Shown: positions 23,080 to 33,401 of the stretch, piece by piece
Position numbering within the stretch: position 1 is the first letter of the stretch
Layout: each line of letters starts with the position of its first letter
Origin: Tetraselmis striata
Taxonomy: Eukaryota > Chlorophyta > Chlorodendrophyceae > Chlorodendrales > Chlorodendraceae
DNA length: 64,000 bases
Direction: 5' to 3'
Assembly: GCA_006384855.1 (NCBI GenBank)
Contig: VCJN01001096.1
Coordinates: forward strand, 1-64,000
Translations under genes and position numbers: made by a program
The notes under the pieces: model-generated
Seen by the model: only the letters and a program-made list of their open reading frames with translations
Database searches by the model: none
What the model was told of the DNA's origin: nothing

Positions 23080-23715
23080 GACATTGCACATTGCGCGGCC
23101 CATTGCCCATGCTCTAGCCTCTATAGCAAGTCCACGACTGTCCACGACACCGCGACCGCCCATAGCGCCAGTATTACCTATTTATGCGGCGATTGCGGGC
23201 GGGTCGCGACCGCTACGGCGCGCAGGCGGCGTGATTTGGGATCTCCGTGGCGACACCGCAGCAACCGATCTGAGCGCCGCCCCCGTCATTAACTTCGCAC
23301 CGATGGCATAGGCTCCGTCGGAACAGTTAAAAAACAACGTGCACTGTTTAGGCCTTCTCTTTTGATGAAGCCGCATTTTTATCCGAGCAGTTATTTTGGC
23401 CCCGATCGAAGTCATATGGTGTCCGCAAAACGCGAATATCTTATGGGGGTGGTCAATCGGGCGGCAATCGCGAAAGTGAACCTCGCGGCCGCCGTCCCAG
23501 GACATATACATGCGCTCCGATCGCCACCTATGATCGCCATGTGTCCTCGAAGGGGGCGGGAGGTAGAGCTACGGGGTGGGCGGGAGCCGGTGGGCTAGAC
23601 GAGGGTGTGCTAGTGGATGCATGATTCGCCGCCCCGCAATGCCGGACGGATACTTCGGGCGGCGACGCGGATCCCGCGGCGAAGGGGCGCGGCGCGCGCG
23701 GACATAATATATTTG
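23080..23715 (+). mobile_element. Second copy of the 18.6-kb TIR element, ends eroded
   Basis: Aligns with 18725-19365 in the same orientation along its whole length. Shared blocks include gcggcccattgccca, aaccgatctgagcgccgcc, ttaacttcgcaccgatggca, gcggccgccgtccc, atgatcgccatgtgtcctcg and ctagtggatgcatga. The right end keeps cgcgcgcggacat, but the terminal inverted repeat seen in copy 1 is lost on both sides. Confidence 0.75.
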
Positions 23716-25147
23716 TACTGTTTCGCGAAATGTGTATGAGGTGACTGACAGCGATGGCAAGAAGTCCAAGCGCGCCGTGACTTGCAACATTAGATGTGCA
23801 CCCACTGTCAACCTTAAGTGGGCCTATTATAACACTGACATGCACAATGTGGGATGATGGGCTGCATATATACATTGGCGCCTTCTTCGCTAACATGTCT
23901 GGACGCTTCAAGGCTGTGAAGCGTGGTGGAGTCACGTCGTGGCACGGCTGCTCCTACTGTTATTTGCTACAGAGTACAGAGGGCAGGGACAAGAAAATAG
24001 GTACGACTGTGAATGCGTGACGTGTATGCATGCAGATAGCGTATTACTGCTTCGGATGATGGCGATCATACATGGGCGGCTTCGGGTGCGGACAAGTACT
24101 ACAATCGTCGGAGTCTAACGTTTAGACGCCCCTTACTGCGACGGTTATACAGACGGCGTGCACATGGTGGTGATGGACGCAGCGCGGGGAAAGACTGCCG
24201 ACGATGGCTACGAACCTAGCATTGCCTACTGTTGGGATGCCCACATGCATCTGTCCAGCGCAAATGTGCGGTTTCTGACAGTGTAGGCCGGCGTAGGGCG
24301 CATCGTACAGACGATAGACGGCACTCCATGCATGTCTCTATTTGTGCGATGGCTGCCGTATACAAGCTATGTTTACTTCTGGCCGCTGCCGATAACACAT
24401 GCACTACTCCCGGGGTTAGTCAAGGATTTTTGGGAGTATATCGGCATCCTAAAGTTTTGTGATATTTTACATCGTTGTTGCTGCCTACCCGTGGTTCCCG
24501 TTGCAAGGGGCGTTGCTGATATGTGTGTGCCCTCACAGGATATGCGGCGGCCCAAGATAGATGAAGAAAATGGACAGGCGGATGGCGCTTTCGCCCCGAC
24601 TAGTGACTTTGGCATGCCAGTCCGGCCGATGCTGCCGTCAACCGGCACTAGCGATGTGGTGTTTGCCAAATAGACATGCGAGGACTTCCCGCTCTCCGCG
24701 GAGATTGTGGCAGTGCTGGCCCTTGGGCGAGGGCCTTGGCTGCTATTACTAGGAGTAACACAGCCCAACTCCGCTGTAGGTGTGTGCTGTCTATCGAGTA
24801 CGTGGCTTGAGTGGCCATTCCTGCAAGGATATGCGTAACATCGCATAGCATCAACATTTGGCAGTCGTGTGGCATATGCTGCAAGGAGCAGTCATCCACT
24901 ACCTTTGGGACTGCGATGAGTGTGATGCTCCCGTTGACAATGAGGAGTGCGAGCGTGTCAACGAGTCCATCAAGAAGCAGTGGGAGGAGGGCTTGACCTG
25001 CTTGCATACCTATGCGCAGATCTGAGCATGCAATTGCCTGATGAGATGATGAAACCGAACTTGCACAATCCGGTCTGCCAAATCAGAGCCCAGGAGGCGG
25101 CCATGGGCAGCACTGCCCGTGACTCAAAGCTCTAGATGGAGCGTACT
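23716..25147 (+). other. Possible coding fragments, unassigned
   Basis: Plus-strand pieces with protein-like character appear, such as GGVTSWHGCSYCYLLQSTEG (about 23930-23990) and CDECDAPVDNEECERVNESI with KKQWEEGLTCLHTY (about 24905-25015). No start, splice chain or family can be assigned. They may be exons of one dead element gene. Confidence 0.25.
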
Positions 25148-25583
25148 GTGCGCACCAGGGTTGGGCTGCAGTATCTACTGCACTGCAGACTGCAGAAACT
25201 GCAGCCTGCAGTTAAGCTACTGCACTGCAGCCTGCAGTAGTTCCCGAAAAGGGGCTGCAGTGCAATTACCCAAAGTGCCCCACAAATATGGCCTTCTCTG
25301 TCCCGCCCTTCCCCATAATCAACAGTTTCAGTGCTACTGCAGTCTGCAATGCAGCCTGCACTGCAGCCTGCAGTATTGCAGCCTGATGACTGCAGCATGC
25401 ACTGCATCCTGCACTGCAGCCTGCCTGCAGCCTGCAGTACTGCAGCATGTTGACTGCAGCCTGCATTGCAGCCTGCACTACAGCCTGCCTGCAGCCTCCA
25501 GTACTGCAAACTGCAGCCTGCCGTACTGCTGACTGCTGACTGCAGTACTGGAAAGTGGACTGCAGCCCAACCCTGGTGCGCAC
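25148..25583. mobile_element. CTGCAG-rich foldback element with perfect 25-bp TIRs
   Basis: 25148-25172 (gtgcgcaccagggttgggct...) and 25559-25583 are exact reverse complements over 25 bp. The interior is two arrays of ctgcag/cctgcagt/actgcag palindromes (25170-25262 and 25338-25560) separated by a 75-bp unique spacer. The arrays are strongly self-complementary, so the whole 436-bp unit can fold on itself. Open frames through it (Cys-, Ser- and Leu-rich) are artefacts of the repeat. No TSD is recognisable. Confidence 0.8.
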
Positions 25584-25639
25584 CCCCTTGCCGGCACTCA
25601 TGCGCACTGAGTCTAGGCTACTGTCATATAAATACATGT

Positions 25640-25866
25640 CCTATGTCATATGTAGATGTAGGACGCGAAGTGCGTGGCCAGAGGAATGGAGTGGCACCAC
25701 TGACACGGAGCGGGCATACGGGCGGCAGTTCTTCCAGGAGGCACGCATCAAGTTCATGCATGCAGACATGGACCCAAACTTCCCTAGCCTGCCTCTGTGG
25801 CGGCCATGCTTTGTGGGACAGCGGGAGAACGCTAGCGCAGACGATGCGGTGGATATATATGTTTGA
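25640..25866 (+). other. Possible orphan exon
   Basis: The frame RTRSAWPEEWSGTTDTERAY then GRQFFQEARIKFMHADMDPN looks protein-like and is bounded by plausible ag and stop signals, but I cannot link it to a gene or family. Confidence 0.2.
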
Positions 25867-27557
25867 GGGCAGGGGACCGGGCTGCACGGCGCCGCGGTGC
25901 AGCCAGCCGCCTCAGCCGCCACCGCCAACTGGGCAGCATGCACAAAGGCCCGGGATAAATACGGTCAAGGAACTACTGGCACACGGGAGCATGGGCCGGC
26001 CCGCGCATATGAAATGGGAACTAGCACAACACGCGAGAATTCACTGTTACGCCGGTATACAACAATATTATTGCATGCCATTCAACCATCCGCAGGTACA
26101 CTCAATAGCCACTGGATGCATCGTCTTAAATTGGCAAATGTCGTTTATTTTGGCGCGGAGATGTGTGTGATGAATGAAGTGGTAGAACAACTGCAACAGT
26201 GCCCCATGCGAAAACATTGTAAGCGGGTTTGGAGCACTTTTTTTGCAAGTGCAAGGGCGATTTTCTTCCGAATTTGCCGACGTAGTGGTGTCATGCGACC
26301 ACTCCGTGTTTTTTTTAAGTAAAAGTAAGTCTCTACACGAGAGGGTACACGAATCCCAACGCCGTTGGTTCTGGAAAGAAATTGTTGCATTTGCAGCTTT
26401 GGGAGGTGTGCCAAGAGGCATATCTTCGTAAAACGGTGTCGGGTTGAGGCGTACGAGGTCGCGATGGGACGCGCGTGGCAAAAGTCAGGGGACATATGTC
26501 GTTCGTATTTTCGCGCTCAGAATCGCCATTTGCTAACAACGTTTAAGCGGTCTTGCGAGCCCCAAAACCTGTTTTCAAACTTTGGAGCCCAATGTTAGGC
26601 CCCGTAACGGGCACTTAGATGCAACCCATAGTGCCTCAGACTCGAGCCAACTATGGTGCTTAAGTTAGTAAACAACACTTCATTACAGCGTTTCCCCAAT
26701 TTAGCGGACATCATTTTACTTGCAATGCGTAGAAATTTCTGCAATTTCACAGTAATCGGTGCTTTGGCACAATGCATATCTTTCCTCCTACGCCTCCCGC
26801 GCTGCGTCGTGGCAATAGTGCATCGGAAGGACTTTGATATGGGCTATCCACATGGTTAAGCTTGGGCGCGTCGCGTGTTATGCTGCCAATGGGTTGTAAT
26901 TTTCGGCCCTTTTGGGCAGTGACAAAACTGTAGGGGTAGTGGCGTGTGCATGGTTGCAATGCCACGTCATCACCCAAATGGCACGAAACTCCCACAACTC
27001 ATTCATTTAATATCATGTTATCCGTGCGTGAAAGCTTGGGGGCATGCGCACCCTCATGCTGAAGCTGGAATGGGTGCAATCGAATTATGCAATTTTCTGA
27101 TGAAAAGCGGCAGCTTTTCACTGTGAGCGGAAAAACGATCACTGCAGAAAATCATGCATCAGCGCGACGTTACGGAAGAGTGCGTTGTAACCACAATCAT
27201 GGAAGCTAAGCTTTGGTATAAGTTAAAGACTATCCGTGGTTTTGGCTATATGCTTCCGCACAACCATGCGCCCACATCCGGCTACGTGTAGGGCTAAACA
27301 ATTGTGGAACCGTGTGTAGAAAGATTAAAGTAGCTTCGCATTATAAGCCCTGCCTCAATTGAAACCATGCAATGAAGCCGCCGAGTAGTAGCGCCGGGTT
27401 AGATAACGGTAGGCGGAGAAATTATTATTGTATCGTGTTCATTATGTACGGACAATAATGGCGGATCTTGCTTTCGAGTGGTTACATGCCAAACACATGT
27501 AGTAGCAACTTAAATCAGCAAAATAAGCAAAAACTGTGAATATGCCTAAATCAATTA
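25867..27557. other. Intergenic, no gene recognised
   Basis: AT-richer sequence with no domain-bearing ORF, RNA gene or element boundary that I can see. Confidence 0.5.
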
Positions 27558-27585
27558 CTAAACCCTAAAACCCTAAACCCTAAAC
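27558..27585 (+). repeat. Interstitial CCCTAAA telomere-type repeat
   Basis: ctaaaccctaaaaccctaaa and onward gives about four units of the Arabidopsis-type telomere heptamer, one with an extra A. It lies about 140 bp upstream of the tyrosine-recombinase element. Confidence 0.8.
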
Positions 27586-27723
27586 ACGTATGCCACCACC
27601 GGCATGATTGGCGGCAGCTATTTACGATATACCGAGCTTTTGGTCGCTTTTTGTCGTCACAAGCTTCAAGCATGTATTCGAATAGAACACAGATCACAGA
27701 TTCATCACCATCTAAATTGGTTT

Positions 27724-27840
27724 GGGGGTTTCCTCCTTTCCTAATCGCTTTTCCGGCTACCGTTGCTGCTAAGTGATACGAGCTATCAGTTCACCTGGCG
27801 TTGCGCCTTTTTGGGTGAAGCACGAGTAGGCATAAAAGCA
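27724..27840 (+). repeat. Left direct repeat of the recombinase element
   Basis: Roughly 80% identical by eye to 32842-32960. Shares ggtttcctcctttcct, cgcttttccggctacc, gttgcgccttttt-type and cgagtag.cataaaa blocks. Confidence 0.75.
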
Positions 27841-27989
27841 GGGGTAACAACTCATGCCATAATCTTTCTTTTTCGTTGTGATCCACGCAGAGATCAACCT
27901 CCTCGCAACCTTTGGCGAGCAAGGTCACATGTTGTTTCAAGACCACACCCGGCTCACCACCCGTGTGTGTATTTCGCATCCTTACGTCC

Positions 27990-28410
27990 GTGCGTCACCA
28001 TGCCAGATGAGAAAGAAATGTCGCCGAGCCGACGCTCGAGTCGCTACAAGCAGACGTGCATGCCAAGTCTACATTGCTGCGCGAGCTCACATCGACGTTG
28101 GCCCAATTGATGGCTCGTGATCGAGTTGTTTTTGGAGATAAGGGAGCACATAGCTCCGGTTCCGGGCAGCGCGTTGCGGGACAGCCGCCATGCACCGGGG
28201 GAGCCGCAGTGCGCCCCGAATTGCTAGAGCTAGCCCAGAGCGGCCGTGTCGGAGCTAAATCCGCGAGTGACGAGGACGACTACCTCGCGGTGCCAGAGCT
28301 ATATTGCAGCGAGCAGAGTCTCGTTACGAGGGCGTTCGACCGGTCAGCCGAGTGTGTGAGGTATTGTAATGCCCTAATGCAATTAGAGGCAAGAAGGCAA
28401 AGGTTGTGAG
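27990..28410 (+). pseudogene. Gag-like coiled-coil ORF fragment
   Basis: One frame gives VAEPTLESLQADVHAKSTLL then RELTSTLAQLMARDRVVFGD, a helical segment, followed by DEDDYLAVPELYCSEQSLVT and RAFDRSAECVRYCNALMQLE. This resembles the ORF1 (gag-like) proteins of DIRS elements and the 35.8-36.6-kb minus-strand frame in character, not in a provable alignment. The frame ends at 28409, shortly before the 22-bp tandem repeats and the foldback insertion. Its start is unclear: an ATG at 28000 is in another frame. Confidence 0.4.
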
Positions 28411-28537
28411 TAAACAGTATCGAATGTTACATGATCATCAGCTGGTTCAGCTATTTAGCGGCAGTGAGCAGCACATAGGCAGAGCAGCGGCAGAGCAGTT
28501 CAACGGTCAGCCTTGGGCATTGCGGAAATATAGTATC

Positions 28538-28603
28538 GGGGAATGTTAGTAGCATCATCGGGGAATGTCAGTAGCAGCATCGGGGACTGTTAGTAGTAGC
28601 ATC
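28538..28603 (+). repeat. Three 22-bp tandem repeats
   Basis: ggggaatgttagtagcatc-type units at 28538, 28560 and 28582, differing at a few positions. Confidence 0.75.
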
Positions 28604-28650
28604 GGTGATTGGGATTGATAATGATAAATGATATGCGTACATGTTACAGT

Positions 28651-30389
28651 GTTATGTACTCTACACTGCTGTACTTTGTACTGCGGGAGCCGACGAAGGA
28701 GCGAAGAACTGGCGACTGAGGCGGACGAGAACGAGTACAAGCCAAGCGAAGTACGAGTGTGAGCATTGCGAGTGCGAGTACAAGTGAAGGCGAAGTACTG
28801 GTACGAGGACGACGAGGCGTCAGTACGCGCGACTACAAGGCGACTAGTAGTGCAGGACAGTATTACGAGTACCCACATGGGGTGCGAGTAACCTGTACTT
28901 ACGCCTGCGTACCAACAGGAGCGCGATTGTGGTACGCTATGGTGTCACCTGCTAGAGGATGATGATACCAAGCGTGAGATGGAGCGCTGCCTTAGTGGAG
29001 TGTTAGTAGTAGGTACTAGAACCTACTGGAACCATCTAGAACGCTATAGCATTTGCTATAGCAATAGTAGTAAAATATTATAATCGACGTGTGCGGTCCT
29101 AACCCGCGGCCCGTCGCTATTTTAGTCATATACTACTAAGTACAGACACGGTTCTTAGCACCTTCGCCTGTCCGCAGCACAGCGGTTATAATATTTTACT
29201 ACTATTGCTATTTAGCAAATGCTATAGCGTTCTAGATGGTTCCAGTAGGTTCTAGTACCTACAACTAACACTCCACTAAGGCAGCGCTCCATCTCACGCT
29301 TGGTATCATCATCCTCTAGCAGGTGACACCGTGATAGCGTACCACAATCGCGCTCCTGCTGGTACGCAGGCGTAAGTACAGGTTACTCGCACCCCATGTG
29401 GGTACTCGTAATACTGTCCTGCACTACTAGTCGCCTTGTAGTCGCGCGTACTGACGCCTCGTCGTTGTGAGGAGATCATGTTAGGGTCAAAACCCTAGAT
29501 CTCGACCTCACTGAATGCCCTCCTACGTAATCTCATTAGCACTGCTGACTAGATTACCACACGCTTGACAGCGCCGGCGTGACAGTACGGCTTTGAGAGT
29601 GCCTCTTAACAATGCACAATGATCATTGCCCTTTACCAACATGTCCACTCTGCTTTGCATCGGGCCAACAACAGGCTGTGGTCTTTGGGTCTTCCACGGT
29701 CGCGCCATCAACGGCGTAACACACACTGTCATCAACACAGACATTGACCTCCAAAACACATACAAAAACCTCAAAAACCCTTTTTGTGTCATTATTACTA
29801 TCGCATTCTACCTGTGACACACCAAAGTTCCCTGTCATTGACAAACATCGCTTCGGAGTTTCAACTCTGAAAATCTGCCATGCTGATTTTTCAGCGTGTG
29901 ATTGTCACCTGACAATGACATATGTTGCTGCTGCATTTGCTGACACACTGCGCTGCCATACACTTTTCCACATATATCACCGCCAGTTGACACCTTTATG
30001 GCGGGGAGGAATGTGAGGAGATCATGTTAGGGTCAAAACCCTAGATCTCGACCTCACTGAATGCCCTCCTACGTAATCTCATTAGCACTGCTGACTAGAT
30101 TACCACACGCTTGACAGCGCCGGCGTGGCATCCCGCCGACTGCTGAATATATACCGCAGCGCAGACCACCTTGTAAATAATTTCACTTTCACCACCACCA
30201 ACTCTGGAGCCGACCATCTCGCCACAGTCGTCCTCGTACCAGTACTTCGCCTTCACTTGTACTCGCACTCGCAATGCTCATACTCGTACTTCGCTTGGCT
30301 TGTACTCGTTCTCGTCCGCCTCAGTCGCCAGTTCTTCGCTCCTTCGTCGGCTCCCGCAGTACAAAGTACAGCAGTGTAGAGTACATAAC
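28651..30389. mobile_element. Long foldback (inverted-repeat) element, ~435-bp arms, split by an LTR insertion
   Basis: Arm 1 is 28651-29083. Arm 2, its reverse complement with only scattered mismatches, is 29186-29465 continued at 30232-30389. The loop is about 100 bp (29084-29185). Arms contain many gtacgag/ctcgtac strings. Removing the 761-bp LTR insertion and one 5-bp TSD copy restores an uninterrupted arm, which gives the order of events. No transposase is encoded. Confidence 0.88.
29461..30231 (+). mobile_element. LTR retrotransposon remnant (29466-30226) with 5-bp TSD GTCGT
   Basis: The 3' LTR (30012-30226, 215 bp) begins TGTGAGGAG and ends GCCACA. The 5' LTR keeps only its first 116 bp (29466-29581), identical to the other copy base for base. 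The rest of the 5' LTR and the primer-binding site are deleted. A purine tract (ggcggggaggaa) abuts the 3' LTR. The duplicated target GTCGT lies at 29461-29465 and 30227-30231, inside foldback arm 2. The 430-bp interior has no intact protein. Identical LTR portions point to a recent insertion or gene conversion. Confidence 0.88.
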
Positions 30390-30590
30390 ATACAGTACGA
30401 GTTACAGAAGTACGGCAGGTAATGATATGATATAGGAAATGATAATAATATGATATAAGTGGTTCTGTGGGTATAGTGCAGGGTTAGGTGTAGCCGTAAC
30501 AGAGTGCGTGAGCAACTCTCCTTGCAACCCGACGAACCAGTACATCAAGCATTATGACCGGCGTCTACGGCCCATGAGGAGTAACTTCCG

Positions 30591-30866
30591 ATGACGTGTT
30601 TTGGGGCCCACATGGCTGCCCTTTTCGTGGCCCTCGACGACGACCTGCTAGCTTACGTCCCTGCTGCTAATCAAGACTCCACCCCTTACCTCGCGCACGC
30701 CCGGAATGACCCCGAGGCCATCGACAAGGCGTTTCGTTTTCGTCTAGGCTTCCTGCGGAGGCTTAACGGGATCAAGCGTCTGCACAGTGACCAAGGTGTG
30801 ATGGACGTACTGCGGGCCCAGCATTTTCAGCATGCCGCCGAGCATTTGAGCTCTTCGGGGACGTGA
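30591..30866 (+). CDS. Unknown ORF in recombinase element, probably a fragment
   Basis: 91 codons with protein-like composition: ALDDDLLAYVPAANQDSTPY then KAFRFRLGFLRRLNGIKRLH. It lies on the same strand as the gag-like and recombinase frames and just after the foldback insertion, so it may be the displaced continuation of ORF1. No motif identifies it. Confidence 0.35.
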   Translation: MTCFGAHMAALFVALDDDLLAYVPAANQDSTPYLAHARNDPEAIDKAFRFRLGFLRRLNGIKRLHSDQGVMDVLRAQHFQHAAEHLSSSGT

Positions 30867-31137
30867 TGAAGGACTAAGAGCGTCGTGTCTTCGAAGCGAC
30901 GGTCGCCAGCAGCGCGAAAGCTACCGCTAATGCTTGGGTGGCGGTAGCGCTCCCTTGACGCGGGCGTGGCCGTGGATGTGGCGGAGATCGCGGGCGTGGC
31001 TGCGAAGGTGAGCACGGCGTGAGGGGGCGCCTTTCGTCGGAGCTGTTGGCGCTCTGCGAGGTCACCTTTCGGTGACCGCCGCACAGCCAAGCCTGGCAGC
31101 TCAACGGTAGGATGAGCGCCCTGTGTTGTCCGGACCG

Positions 31138-31157
31138 CCCCCCCCCCCCCCCCCCCC
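31138..31157 (+). repeat. C20 homopolymer
   Basis: Lies 100 bp upstream of the first recombinase frame. Confidence 0.95.
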
Positions 31158-31256
31158 AATATTGCAGACGTCATTCATTGGACCTTTTTCGGCGCGGCGC
31201 TTCTTACCGCCACAACCGAGCGAGTCCGTCTCAACCATCCGCACACTTGCACATGC

Positions 31257-32733
31257 ATGGCGGCTCAACAATCCGCGCCCAATACCATATCATCACCGGG
31301 TCCGTCGGTTGTTACACTATGTGTTACAACTGGTTCGCAGACACCATCTTTCGCGCTTGTACGTCATGCGCAGGACAGGCGCTACGAGCGCGACGGGCGC
31401 GCAGGACGGCCCTCTTACGTGAACCATGCCCCGCAAACCCGTATTGTTGCCCCGACAAACCCGTCCAGCAATTACCGACCAATCTCCGGCAACCTAACCG
31501 CCGCGGCCGAGTATTTTGCTAAAATAAACCGGCCCCCTATCACTCCGTCGGCCAAGCATCGTACTTACGTAATTGACGAGCCCGAAGCAGCTGTCCCATG
31601 GGCTGCTTCACTCCGGTCCCGTCTACATGAAGCGTTCGGCTCGGACGAGGTGGTACAACGGACTATCGACCTACTCGATTCCAGCTCCCTCACCGCCGCC
31701 CATACGATCAAGAGCTACGCCCGCAAGATGTCTCAGTTCGCGGAGTTTTGCCCTGACCTCGAGAACATCAGCCCGCTCACTGGAGGCGACCACTGATACC
31801 GTCGTTCGGTAAGTCACTTGGATTGGTGAGCGGGGCCACATTGGGGCTAAGTCATTGAAATCCGACATGAAAGAATTCAACACGCTCTTCGAACTGCACC
31901 ACATCGACCCCATCGCTAAGGACAACATGCACCTCACCGCTGCGCGTCGTGGCGTGCTGTTGAGGCAACGCCGCATGGGGGCTGCCCCTTTCCGAGTCCC
32001 GTTGCCGGATGATGTCGCTTACAACTTCATTGAGCGGGCCGAGTTGATTGCAGTGTCCGCTTTCCCGAGTACTAGTACGACTTCCGAACCCTCATGTGCA
32101 TTGGCCTCGGCTGTCAACTTCACGTTCTTTGCCATGGGACTTACACTGACATGTGTTGCCGAGTACGCGTGGAACGTGCACGTCGACGTCTACATCATCA
32201 TTTTGCAGGTATACGGAGAGACGGGGCGTGCCGGGCGACGCGACCCCGACGACCTACGCGTGCTAAAGACTCCTTCCCGCGTATCAAAGCACCCCTTGTC
32301 GCGCGTCTCATGCACCACTTCATCGACAACGTACAATCTGCCCCCTGGTACCTCCTACCTTGGCCGAGACAAACTTATGGGCGGTCACCCCAAGCGAGCA
32401 ATCCAAATTTCGGACTGCCGCTACAATGTTAGATTGGCTCTCTACGGCATTTTGTCATCTTGTCGTGCCGCCCCTCCGGCACTTCCGGGAGCTCGCACAG
32501 GCTTCGCAAGGGTGCAACTTATACTGCTAATGCCATCGGAGTTCCGCTGTCCCGCCACATACATTCGCCACCAAGGCGGCTGGGCCACGAACTCCGACGT
32601 CGTTCTGGACTACATCGATCATGACGTCCTCACTGCTTCGCCTGGCGCGTTTTTCTTCATTTCTTCTTCGGTCGCATCGCGCCCCTTCGCCACGTCCAAG
32701 TTCAACAAGACTCCGCAGCGGTGGACTTCCTAG
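31257..32733 (+). pseudogene. Tyrosine recombinase of DIRS/Crypton type, frameshifted
   Basis: The first frame (31257-31793) ends in a SAM-like core-binding helix bundle: SLTAAHTIKSYARKMSQFAE then FCPDLENISPL. The second (31855-32733) holds the catalytic part. Around 32496-32513 one frame reads HRLRKG, the H-x-x-R box, followed by ATYTANAIGVPLSR. A single-base shift later the other frame reads IRHQGGW (32563-32583), the (H/W)-G-W box, and the nucleophile in LDYIDHD (Tyr codon at 32611-32613). Tyrosine recombinases cut and rejoin circular intermediates at the element's direct repeats. The first catalytic Arg and the Lys are not located with confidence. Frame changes near 31795 and 32535 make this copy inactive. 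A truncated DIRS or a Crypton are both possible. Confidence 0.72.
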
Positions 32734-32841
32734 TACCTACTGTTAGGACCTGGAGCTACCCCTTCTTCGTCAATCTACCGCTCTCTCCGTTCGCTCATTT
32801 CACTGGCAACACCGGACTTCACTTTGAAATGATCTAACCTA

Positions 32842-32960
32842 TGGGGTTTCCTCCTTTCCTAGCCGCTTTTCCGGCTACCATTGTTACTAAGTGGTGTGGG
32901 TTACTAGTTCACCCGTTGTTGCGCCCTTTTGGGTACAACGCGAGTAGACATAAAATCAGC
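32842..32960 (+). repeat. Right direct repeat of the recombinase element
   Basis: Partner of 27724-27840. Begins 108 bp after the recombinase stop. Confidence 0.75.
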
Positions 32961-33135
32961 CGCTGGCAACTGTCGAGCCTGTCATCTTCCAGTTTTGCCG
33001 TGTTGCACACCGCGCCCCCCTGACTATGTTTTCCTTCCACGTTTTCACTATACCTTCCTGCCAATTTCGTCTTTTGTCTATGCAAATCAGCCTGCGCGAT
33101 CAGTTTGGCAACCCAAACCCTAATATGTTTTAACT

Positions 33136-33205
33136 GCCAGACCTACTGTACCTGCAACTGCAGTTGGCGGCTCCGGCCGATGACCCGGGGCGAACTTTAC
33201 TTTCC
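33136..33205 (+). repeat. Solo copy of the 6.9-kb element's terminal repeat
   Basis: ccagacctac, ctgcagttggcg, ggccgatgacccggggcgaa and tttacttt occur in the same order as in 6929-7010. There is no partner end nearby, so this is a remnant cut by later insertions. Confidence 0.6.
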
Positions 33206-33401
33206 GGAACTTTAATAAGGTCCAATAGAATATTGTCAAAGAACCTTTATTATTCTTCTTGGAAGGTACATTTAGTATTAAAATTGACGATGCTTGCAAC
33301 AGCCCCAGCGGGACCTCCACTCGACCAGTACATGTAGCTACTGGTACCATCTCCAGCCCACAAGACATGCACATAACCCATATGCAGCCTTGTGCACGGG
33401 G

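Larger units (their letters stand above)
27724..32960 (+). mobile_element. Tyrosine-recombinase (DIRS/Crypton-like) element with nested insertions
   Basis: A ~118-bp sequence at 27724-27840 (gggtttcctcctttcctaat...) recurs at 32842-32960 in the same orientation. Between the two lie a gag-like coiled-coil frame (about 27990-28410), a further ORF (30591-30866) and a frameshifted tyrosine recombinase (31257-32733), all plus strand. The interval from 28651 to 30389 is a foldback insertion that itself carries an LTR element. Direct terminal repeats plus a recombinase and a gag-like ORF fit DIRS/PAT-type elements. No RT is found in this copy, so a Crypton-like or internally deleted DIRS origin stays open. 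Confidence 0.55.

Noticed and set aside
25132..25580. Cys/Ser-rich proteins encoded in all frames
   Set aside because: Open frames arise from the CTGCAG repeat itself; the region is a foldback element.
28651..29465. LTR pair or divergent promoter explanation for the inverted repeat
   Set aside because: The copies are inverted, not direct, and pair along about 435 bp; a foldback structure explains them fully.
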